In this document: piece after piece, positions 5,953-11,324 of the stretch
How positions within the stretch are numbered: position 1 is the stretch's first letter
Layout: every line of letters starts with the position of its first letter
Origin: Opitutus sp. GAS368
Lineage (GTDB): Bacteria > Verrucomicrobiota > Verrucomicrobiia > Opitutales > UBA953
DNA: 11,324 nucleotides
NCBI GenBank assembly: GCA_945906115.1
Contig: CAMDQP010000025.1
Span: 1 to 11,324, forward strand
Reading direction: 5' to 3'
Program-made: the position numbers and the translations under genes
Notes under the pieces: model-generated
The model's input: only the letters and a program-made list of their open reading frames with translations
The model's database searches: none
Told to the model about the DNA's origin: nothing

Positions 5953-6785
5953 GCCCGCCACGCGGCGAGCAAAGCGAGGGCGCGCGTCGCTTCGGCCTGC
6001 GTGCCGGTCGGCTGCCACGTCAGTCGCCCCTCGGCGTGATACGAACGTGCGGGAACCGCACCGCCATCGAACGTCGAACGGAGTACCAAGACCGATTGCG
6101 CGTTCAGCGGGAAGCCCGGCCAAGAGACATCGCGAACGGGGCGGCCGGCCTGAGCGAGCACCGAGCGGAGCTGCGCCGACGCCGTACCGGGTAAGCGGCC
6201 CGTCTCGACCGAAGGGAAATTCCAGCACTCGCCGTCCCACCAAGAGAAGGAGCTACGGGAGCCTTCGCTGAGGCACCCGCGTGCGTCGAGCTGCACCCCT
6301 TCGGCGTCGGGCCGATCGGCGACGCCGCGGAGTTCGCGCCAAGCGTCGGCAGAATTCCGCCACGGTCCGCTCTTCGGTCGCGGCAGCCATTCCGGAGCAT
6401 CGCGGCGGAGTGACAGCTGATAGAGATCAATCGCGGAAGGCGTGGGCGGCAGCGGCCGGACCGTGAGCCACTCGGTGGCCAGGCCGTCGCCGCGGGGCGC
6501 GACGAGCAAGCGGACGATCGCCTCCGTTAGTGTGTTCCGTCCGAGCAGGCTGCCCAACGGAGCCGTCCAGCGGGCAATATTCGTATCCGCGCCGAGCATG
6601 AGACGCGTCGAATCGAGGCCGAGGCGGGGACAGCCGAGGGCGAGGCGATCGAGATGATCGCCGAGGCAGGCGATGCGGCCCGCGCGTAAAGCAAACGTCT
6701 CGAAGAGCGATGGGCCAGGGAATAAGGCAGAGACCTCGGCGCCGTCAGGTAGCGACACCCATTCGCCTTGGCGCCAACCAATCAT
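5928..6785 (-). CDS. Class-IV PLP aminotransferase family, probable 4-amino-4-deoxychorismate lyase (PabC-like)
   Basis: The 285-residue protein shows the fold-type IV layout. There is an N-terminal 'SLFETFALRAGRIACLGDHL' region (26-45), PLP lysine K138 in 'PKSGPWRN', and 'LSEGSRSSF' (172-180), where E174 should contact the PLP nitrogen. 'GRLPGTASAQLRSVL' follows as the phosphate-binding turn. This fold also serves branched-chain and D-amino acid aminotransferases. The lyase call rests on context: its ATG overlaps the stop of the PabB-type gene (ATGA), and the pair would convert chorismate via aminodeoxychorismate to p-aminobenzoate plus pyruvate. It is the last gene of the operon. Its 3' end overlaps the convergent membrane-protein gene by 25 nt. 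Confidence 0.8.
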   Translation of the reverse strand: MIGWRQGEWVSLPDGAEVSALFPGPSLFETFALRAGRIACLGDHLDRLALGCPRLGLDSTRLMLGADTNIARWTAPLGSLLGRNTLTEAIVRLLVAPRGDGLATEWLTVRPLPPTPSAIDLYQLSLRRDAPEWLPRPKSGPWRNSADAWRELRGVADRPDAEGVQLDARGCLSEGSRSSFSWWDGECWNFPSVETGRLPGTASAQLRSVLAQAGRPVRDVSWPGFPLNAQSVLVLRSTFDGGAVPARSYHAEGRLTWQPTGTQAEATRALALLAAWRAQRCISFA

Positions 6786-8254
6786 GGGCGGAGCACCGCG
6801 CGCGCGGCGGCGAGCAAAGGCGCCTGCGCCTTACGTAGGCTCTCGGCATATTCGCGGGCTGGGACCGAGTCGGCGACGATGCCCGCTCCGGCCTGCACAA
6901 ACGTGCGCCCCTCAGCGGACCACAGAGAGCGGATGACGATATTGAGGCAGAGGTCGCCCGAGGCGCCGATCCAGCCAAGCGAACCCGTGTAATAACCGCG
7001 GGCCACCGGTTCGAGTTCAGCGATGACCTGCATCGTGCGCACTTTCGGGGCACCCGTGATGGTACCGCCCGGGAAGAGCGCGCGGATGACGTCGGCCGGG
7101 CCAGCGGAAGCCTGCAGTTGACCTTCGACCTGCGAGACCAGATGCATCACGTGCGAGTAGCGTTCGACCGCCATGAACTCGGGAACATGCACCGAACCTG
7201 GGCGAGAGACTCGGCCGACATCGTTGCGCAGCAGATCGACCAGCATCAGGTGTTCCGCCTTCTCCTTCGTGTCGCCGGCAAGTTCCTGCGCCCACGCGAG
7301 GTCAGCGGCCTCATCAGCGCCGCGCGGGCGGGTGCCGGCGATGGGCCGAGAAGCGATGCGCCCCGCGTAAACTTCGACGAGGAGCTCAGGTGAGCCGCAG
7401 ACGAGCGTCGCACCCGGCAGTCGCACCAGACCCATGTAGGGCGAAGGATTGGCCGTGCGGAGGGCTTCGTAGGCGAGGAGCGGGTCGACCGGCGCCACTT
7501 CGAGGCGCGTGGAAAGATTCACCTGATACGTATCGCCGGCGGCGATATATTCCTGGCAGCGCGTCACCGCGCGGACGAACGCCGATTCGTCAAGAGACTG
7601 GGCAATCGGTACAGCGGGTGCGGCGGAAGCTGGCAAGGCTGGAGCGGGCTGGGCGCAGGTCGCATCCCAACGGGCGGCAAGGTCGAGCGCCCGGGCGCGG
7701 GCGGCGCGGAGCGCGGAGTTCGGCGAACCGACCGGGCAAAGCACGACGACCGTCAGCTCGCGCTTCGCGGCATCGAAGACGCATGCTTCATGGGCCTCAA
7801 GGAAGGCGGCAAGCGGCGCGCGGAGGTCGGCAGGGGCGGACTTTACTGGCTCAAACTGCGCAGCGAGATCGTAGCCCAGCAGCGCGATCAGGCCTCCTTG
7901 AAAGGCGGGCCAGCCCTCGAGGCGCGGGGCGCGGACTTCGCGCGACCAGCGACGGAGATAAGCGAGCGGCTGCTCAGAGGCTTCTTCATGCGCCCCATCG
8001 GCAGCATGCATGACCACGCGACCATCGGAGAAAAAGACCGTTGCGCGGGCGGCGGCGGGGACCGCGATCGTAAAACTACCGGAACGGCCACTCTCCAGTA
8101 CCGCATGATGGCGGCCCGTGAAGAAGCCCTCCCACGAAAGCGGGAGTCGGTCGGCGCGAAAACGCGCGAGGTAAGGCAGATGCGTCCAGCCCGGACCGGC
8201 GGCAATCCAGTCGGCAGCCGTGACTTCGGCGACGATAACCGGGACCTCACTCAT
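6782..8254 (-). CDS. pabB: Aminodeoxychorismate synthase component I / anthranilate synthase-type chorismate-binding enzyme
   Basis: The 490-residue protein has an N-terminal regulatory-type half; 'HHAVLESG' (49-56) resembles the LLES segment of the TrpE/PabB family. The chorismate-binding domain runs from about 220 to 485. Visible are 'AGDTYQVNLS' (239-248), 'GSPELLVE' (287-294), 'SRPIAGTRPRG' (302-312), 'DLLRNDVGRV' (340-349), 'GGTITGAPK' (396-404) and 'QAGAGIVADS' (454-463). A306 sits where E. coli PabB has its lysine, so sequence alone does not exclude TrpE. Coupling to a pabC-like gene favours the folate branch. The ATG at 8254 overlaps the stop of the DUF2103-like gene by 8 nt. The amidotransferase partner (PabA/TrpG) is not in the window. 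Confidence 0.88.
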   Translation of the reverse strand: MSEVPVIVAEVTAADWIAAGPGWTHLPYLARFRADRLPLSWEGFFTGRHHAVLESGRSGSFTIAVPAAARATVFFSDGRVVMHAADGAHEEASEQPLAYLRRWSREVRAPRLEGWPAFQGGLIALLGYDLAAQFEPVKSAPADLRAPLAAFLEAHEACVFDAAKRELTVVVLCPVGSPNSALRAARARALDLAARWDATCAQPAPALPASAAPAVPIAQSLDESAFVRAVTRCQEYIAAGDTYQVNLSTRLEVAPVDPLLAYEALRTANPSPYMGLVRLPGATLVCGSPELLVEVYAGRIASRPIAGTRPRGADEAADLAWAQELAGDTKEKAEHLMLVDLLRNDVGRVSRPGSVHVPEFMAVERYSHVMHLVSQVEGQLQASAGPADVIRALFPGGTITGAPKVRTMQVIAELEPVARGYYTGSLGWIGASGDLCLNIVIRSLWSAEGRTFVQAGAGIVADSVPAREYAESLRKAQAPLLAAARAVLRP

Positions 8255-8543
8255 CGGCGAAGTTCAGCTTGTAGCCGGAAAAATCCGGGCCGGTCAGGAG
8301 CTGGCCAACGCGTTCGGCCGTGAGTCCGTAGACATGGAGTTCTTGGCGCGAGCCCTTGGAGACGACCGTGATGCGCAAGCCGCCGCCAAGTTTCATCACC
8401 TTGATCGAAAGCGTGCTCGCGCGGACGCGCGCGCTGATCACGCCGCGGGAGACACGGCCATAGCGTTCGAGGGCTTCGGCCACGGGCCGGGCGGCATCCG
8501 TCAGCGACGTGTGCGATCCGGCCCTGCCCCGCCCTTTGGCCAT
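8247..8543 (-). CDS. Small conserved protein, DUF2103-like
   Basis: The 98-residue soluble protein begins at the ATG at 8543, two bases after the aminopeptidase stop in the arrangement TGAGGATG; an ATG at 8561 inside the upstream gene is less likely. A basic glycine-rich start ('KGRGRAGSHTSL', 3-14) precedes a helix (about 16-29). A beta-rich core follows with 'GVISARVRASTLSIKVMK' (35-52) and 'LRITVVSKGSRQELHVYGL' (56-74). From memory, the order H-[ST]-x-L, helix, 'GVI' strand and the late 'xxGxxQEL.V' strand resembles DUF2103, an uncharacterised family suggested to bind metal. Without a profile search that is only tentative. It sits inside the folate operon between the aminopeptidase and pabB, overlapping pabB by 8 nt. 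Confidence 0.7.
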   Translation of the reverse strand: MAKGRGRAGSHTSLTDAARPVAEALERYGRVSRGVISARVRASTLSIKVMKLGGGLRITVVSKGSRQELHVYGLTAERVGQLLTGPDFSGYKLNFADE

Positions 8544-8545
8544 CC

Positions 8546-9730
8546 TCAGGCAATCTCCCAATTATAGGGGTGAGTGGAAAGGAGTTCGCAGCCCTTCTTC
8601 GTGACCACCACGCAATCCTCAAAGCGGCAGCCGCCGAGGCCCGGATAATAAAGCCCTGGTTCGACCGTGACCGCATTGCCCGCGATGAGCGGGTGCGGGT
8701 TACGGATGGAGAGCGCCGGCTCTTCGTGGATATCGTAGCCGAGCCCGTGGCCCGTGCCGTGGAAGAAGCCCACGTAGATGCCCTTTACTAGGCCCGTCTT
8801 GTAGCCGAGCGACTTGAAATAATCCTGCACGACCGTGTGGACCTTGGCGCCCGTCACGCCGGCGCGGATGGCCTTAATGGCGCGGCGTTGGGACTCGAGT
8901 ACCGCGTGGACCATCTTGCGCTGCTTCGCGTTCGCCTTCCCCTTGAGGTAGGTGCGGGTCATGTCGCCGTAGTGATGCGAGGCGATGTGACGCGGGTAGA
9001 TATCGCAGACGATGAGTTCGTTGGCGCGGACTGGGCCGGAGCCGGAGCAGTGGCAGTCGACGGCTTGATCGCCGGGGGCGATGATGAGGCCGATGTCGCA
9101 CAGGCCGCCCTGGCGGAGGATCGCGACCTGCGCCTCCTCTTTCAAAATCTCGGCCGTGAGCGTCTGGCCCTGCCACTGCAGTACGCCCTTCTTGTCGGCC
9201 TTGGATTCCGCGAGCACCTTCTCGATGGCCTTGAAGCCCGCGACCGCGGCGGCATTACCCGCGCGGATACCGGCGAGCTCCGCCTTCAACTTTACTTGGC
9301 GAGCCGGGAAGAGTTCAGGCGAGCCGCGTTCGTTGTGCTGGGCGCCGACCGGATGGAGCTCGAGGCCGAGCTGGCGCAGGCGCTCATAGAGTCCCACCGG
9401 GAAATCGGCCGGCACGCGGAAGCGATGGATGCCCTGCTGCAGCGCGGCGAAGACGATGGCGTCAGCTACGCCCGCCTTCGGGTTAGTCTTGCGGAGATCG
9501 GTGATGGTGGCGGTCAGGTTCAGGACTTCGTCAAAGGCGGACTCGGCTTTGGCGCGCCCGACTTCCATGCCGGGGAGCAGGCCGATGCGGCGTCCCTTGG
9601 CGGAGAACGCCGGGAACGGATCGGAGGCGTGGAAGCCTCCAAACCAGCGAAGGTCGGCGTTTTTGGAGGGAGTCGCCATCATCAGCACGTCGCGAACGGC
9701 TGGGGCGGAGGGGCGGGCGGTGCGGGCCAT
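8546..9730 (-). CDS. M24B metallopeptidase, Xaa-Pro aminopeptidase (PepP/PepQ-like)
   Basis: The 394-residue cytoplasmic enzyme should remove N-terminal residues preceding proline. The N-terminal creatinase-like domain spans about 1-150 and the pita-bread catalytic domain about 150-394. All metal ligands can be placed: D243 in 'VCDIYPRH', D256 in 'YGDMTRTYLKG', H328 in 'FFHGTGHGLGYDIH', E357 in 'TVEPGLYYPG' and E371 in 'CRFEDCVVV'. H324 and H335 fill the accessory positions. Start choice is uncertain: ATG at 9730 is used, but ATGs at 9682 and 9679 would start closer to the usual 'NADLRWFGGF' region. None has a Shine-Dalgarno sequence. It heads the operon leading to pabB, a link with no obvious functional reason. 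Confidence 0.9.
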   Translation of the reverse strand: MARTARPSAPAVRDVLMMATPSKNADLRWFGGFHASDPFPAFSAKGRRIGLLPGMEVGRAKAESAFDEVLNLTATITDLRKTNPKAGVADAIVFAALQQGIHRFRVPADFPVGLYERLRQLGLELHPVGAQHNERGSPELFPARQVKLKAELAGIRAGNAAAVAGFKAIEKVLAESKADKKGVLQWQGQTLTAEILKEEAQVAILRQGGLCDIGLIIAPGDQAVDCHCSGSGPVRANELIVCDIYPRHIASHHYGDMTRTYLKGKANAKQRKMVHAVLESQRRAIKAIRAGVTGAKVHTVVQDYFKSLGYKTGLVKGIYVGFFHGTGHGLGYDIHEEPALSIRNPHPLIAGNAVTVEPGLYYPGLGGCRFEDCVVVTKKGCELLSTHPYNWEIA

Positions 9731-9818
9731 GGACGCAGGATGACGGAAGTCCGCCCTGCGTGAAGCGCAAACGCTATCGCCCCGCGCGGAGACCGGGCGG
9801 ACGGACCGTGGGCGAGGC

Positions 9819-9847
9819 TTGACCCCGGGCGGGCGGCTTGGAATAGT
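9819..9847 (+). promoter_or_regulatory. Promoter of tRNA-Gly
   Basis: TTGACC (9819-9824) and AATAGT (9842-9847) are 17 nt apart. The predicted transcription start near 9854 lies 10 nt before the mature tRNA, a normal leader length. The hexamers are nearly identical to those of the promoter at 5537-5565. Confidence 0.55.
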
Positions 9848-9863
9848 GAGCGTCCTTGGCCAC

Positions 9864-9937
9864 GCGGGTATCGTTCAGTGGTAGGACACCACTCTTCCAA
9901 AGTGGATACACCAGTTCGAATCTGGTTACCCGCACCA
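9864..9937 (+). tRNA. tRNA-Gly (anticodon UCC), CCA encoded
   Basis: The cloverleaf is complete. The acceptor stem pairs GCGGGTA with TACCCGC. The D arm contains 'TTCAGTGGTAGGA'. The anticodon stem CCACT/AGTGG carries loop CTTCCAA with anticodon TCC. The T arm is ACCAG-TTCGAAT-CTGGT. Discriminator A and an encoded CCA end the gene at 9937. It converges with the HNH gene, whose stop is 16 nt away; I see no clear terminator in between. Confidence 0.95.
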
Positions 9938-9953
9938 AGGAAAGCGCCGTCGC

Positions 9954-10571
9954 TCAGTTCCGCCAAGGAAGCTGACCGGCGGGCGTGACTTCGAGGAATT
10001 CCTTCCAGCACTCGACCTCGTCGACGGACAAGGACGACGCCACCACCAGGCGCCACTTCGGCTTCGTGGGCGCGTGACGGAGCGTCATGCCGGCCTGTTC
10101 GGGCAGGCGGTTGGCCTTGCGGGAGTTGCAGCGCACGCAGGCCGTCACGATGTTCTCCCAGTTCGTCTTACCGCCAACGTCGCGAGGCACGACGTGATCG
10201 AGATTGAGCTCCTCGTCGCGAAAGGGACGGCCGCAATATTGGCAGGTATTCGCATCGCGCAGGTAGACGTTGCGACGGGAGAAGCGAATCTCGCGGCGCG
10301 GGACGCGGTCGTATTCGCCGAGGAGGAGGACGCGCGGGATGCGGAGCACGATGTGCGTCGTGCGGACGGATTCGGCATTAGGCGGCGGGGCCTCCACGGA
10401 GAAACGCATCCACTCGTCGGAGCTCATCACGCGGTGGCCGGAAGGATCGGCATGGATGGCCGAGGCGCGGCCGCGGAAGAGCAGGCTCATCGCGCGCAAG
10501 ACGCCCACGATATTAACCGGCTGCCAGAGACGGTTAAGGACGAGGACACGTTGTTCGAGGCGCGGAGGCAC
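9954..10571 (-). CDS. HNH endonuclease-family protein
   Basis: From the GTG at 10571 the protein has 205 residues. The N-terminal part 'RVLVLNRLWQPVNI' and 'RAMSLLFRGRA' is the common start of a widespread bacterial HNH family. The HNH core is about residues 108-152. It has 'CQYCGRPF' (first zinc-binding pair), 'LNLDHVVPRDVGG' with the D-H catalytic pair, 'TNWENIVTACVRCN' (central Asn and second Cys pair) and 'SRKANR' with the terminal basic residues. All catalytic and zinc positions are present. Members cut DNA, but the role of this solo chromosomal form is not known to me. The TTG at 10610 opens the same frame earlier, but that TTG is part of a -35 box, so GTG is preferred. It ends 16 nt from the convergent tRNA-Gly. 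Confidence 0.85.
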   Translation of the reverse strand: MPPRLEQRVLVLNRLWQPVNIVGVLRAMSLLFRGRASAIHADPSGHRVMSSDEWMRFSVEAPPPNAESVRTTHIVLRIPRVLLLGEYDRVPRREIRFSRRNVYLRDANTCQYCGRPFRDEELNLDHVVPRDVGGKTNWENIVTACVRCNSRKANRLPEQAGMTLRHAPTKPKWRLVVASSLSVDEVECWKEFLEVTPAGQLPWRN

Positions 10572-10581
10572 TATGCCAAGA

Positions 10582-10610
10582 GAGATAAGCCCGGGTGGGC
10601 GGACGGTCAA
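10582..10610 (-). promoter_or_regulatory. Promoter of the HNH gene
   Basis: On the minus strand, TTGACC (10610-10605) is followed after 17 nt by TATCTC (10587-10582). The predicted start near 10575 leaves only about 4 nt before the GTG at 10571. It begins 10 nt after the stop of the upstream gene. The -35 matches well; the -10 matches only in its first three bases. Confidence 0.45.
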
Positions 10611-10620
10611 CCCCCTCGGC

Positions 10621-10980
10621 TCAGCGAACTGTCTTCGCCTTGGGCGCAGGGGCCTTGGGCGCAGGGGTCGGCACAGGCTGGGGGGCCGGCGGGGACGTGA
10701 AGGTGTCGGGAAGGGCCACGAACATCGGTCCCGTGACGGTGGCCGGGATCGGGAACGGAAGGCCGTCGATCTTCACGCGCAGGTGTTCGACCGCGGAGGA
10801 GCGTAGCTCGCTCGGACCCTTCACGTTGATGACGACCGGCTTGTCGCGCGGGGAAAGCATGCCTAAACCAGGAGTCTCGCCCGTGTTCAGTTCGATGACC
10901 TGGTAGCGGACCCCCACCTTGACCGACGTCAGTGTGATCTGGTGGGGTCGGCTCGCGGGCGGCGCTGGGATGGCAGCCAC
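10621..10980 (-). CDS. Extracytoplasmic domain of a RodZ-like protein, in a different frame from its membrane half
   Basis: The 119-residue frame starts formally at the GTG at 10980, but it is open back through the TGA of the preceding gene to beyond 11034, with no other usual start codon there. It reads as a proline-rich linker ('PAPPASRP') and then a beta domain (about residues 14-75: 'GVRYQVIELNTGE', 'VVINVKGPSELRSSAVEHL', 'VKIDG'). That order resembles the DUF4115 periplasmic domain at the end of RodZ. The tail (about 94-119) is rich in proline, alanine and lysine. It lies directly after a RodZ-like helix-turn-helix and membrane segment and is offset by one base. It is therefore either a frameshifted part of one gene, the product of programmed slippage, or a separate protein. 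Confidence 0.6.
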   Translation of the reverse strand: MAAIPAPPASRPHQITLTSVKVGVRYQVIELNTGETPGLGMLSPRDKPVVINVKGPSELRSSAVEHLRVKIDGLPFPIPATVTGPMFVALPDTFTSPPAPQPVPTPAPKAPAPKAKTVR

Positions 10981-11021
10981 CGTCGCCGGCTTAGGCTGCG
11001 TCCGCTGAGCCGCGGGCGAGC

Positions 11022-11324
11022 TCAGGAAAAAACCAGTGCGAGGACAATCGCGACGACCGCGATACCGATGACAACATAGATCAGCGCGTCACGGCTGAGC
11101 GTGATCGAACTGACGCCCGACACTGGCTCGAAGGGCGCGTCTTCGTCGGCGGCCGCTTCGAGCGGACGGCGGGAAGCCTTGGCAGAATGGTGCGTGTTGA
11201 AATCGGCGCCGGCCTTCTCGTCATCGAGGCGCAGGTACTTCGCGTAAACCTTGACGAAGCCGCGCTTGTAGACGTCGGCAAGCGGGATGGATTCGAATTG
11301 GTTGGCCTCCATCGACTGGAGGTA
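11022..11324 (-). CDS. rodZ: RodZ-like cytoskeletal/cell-shape protein, helix-turn-helix and membrane part (5' end cut by window edge)
   Basis: The frame enters from the right edge as 'YLQSMEANQFESIPLADV' followed by 'YKRGFVKVYAKYLRLD'. This matches the last two helices of the RodZ helix-turn-helix domain (family pattern: YLxALE, then GxxxR-G-F-x-x-Y-A-x-Y-L-x-L-D). A basic, polar cytoplasmic linker follows (about 60 residues), then one hydrophobic helix 'ALIYVVIGIAVVAIVLALVF' just before the TGA at 11024-11022. RodZ links MreB filaments to the membrane and controls rod shape. A complete RodZ continues outside the membrane; here that part is in the next frame. The ATG at 11312 is internal and not the true start. 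RodZ-like is well supported for the helix-turn-helix/membrane architecture, less so at orthologue level. Confidence 0.75.
   Translation of the reverse strand, partial: YLQSMEANQFESIPLADVYKRGFVKVYAKYLRLDDEKAGADFNTHHSAKASRRPLEAAADEDAPFEPVSGVSSITLSRDALIYVVIGIAVVAIVLALVFS

Noticed and set aside
8837..9763. 308-codon plus-strand open frame
   Set aside because: It is antisense to the M24 peptidase, whose catalytic residues are all present on the minus strand.
1..11324. CRISPR array, insertion sequence, prophage or defence island
   Set aside because: No regularly spaced repeats, transposase, integrase or defence-gene cluster is visible. The single HNH protein belongs to a common solo chromosomal family.

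Overview
The window looks like ordinary chromosomal DNA from a GC-rich Gram-negative bacterium. The best guess is Verrucomicrobiota, Opitutales-like. This rests on the GbsR/MarR-type regulator, the glutaredoxin with an extended tail, the scarcity of Shine-Dalgarno sequences, and intergenic quasi-palindromic repeats built from 'ggtctcgg' and 'caggtac' words. The taxonomic call is inference from gene style. No phage, transposon, CRISPR array or defence island is visible, and I did not find a clear new multi-gene system.

Layout, left to right. Positions 1-470 (minus) hold most of a GbsR/MarR-family regulator that runs off the left edge, with a palindromic candidate operator in its promoter. A tRNA-Glu(UUC) follows at 607-684 (minus) with its own promoter, then a 60-residue one-helix membrane protein (771-953, minus). 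An OmpR/PhoB-type orphan response regulator (1050-1823) and a CGWS glutaredoxin (1855-2190) lie on the plus strand. A roughly 150-bp imperfect palindrome fills the gap to a minus-strand cluster: CNNM/CBS membrane protein, then lgt (prolipoprotein diacylglyceryl transferase; ATGA overlap), then a DegT-type PLP aminotransferase.

A small divergent membrane protein (5572-5952, plus) converges on, and overlaps by 25 nt, the end of a second minus-strand operon: M24 aminopeptidase, DUF2103-like small protein, pabB-type chorismate enzyme, class-IV aminotransferase (pabC-like). Its genes abut or overlap, so it probably makes p-aminobenzoate for folate. No glutamine amidotransferase (pabA) is present in the window. 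Past tRNA-Gly(UCC) (9864-9937, plus) come an HNH endonuclease-family gene with its own promoter and a RodZ-like gene that runs off the right edge.

The points most worth checking are: (1) the RodZ-like gene is split in two by a frame change at a run of six T, exactly at the end of its transmembrane helix; (2) several genes appear to have promoters placed so that the start codon is at or within a few bases of the transcription start (leaderless or nearly so); (3) the palindromic repeat at 2223-2374; (4) PabB and the CNNM protein lack residues usual in well-studied relatives.
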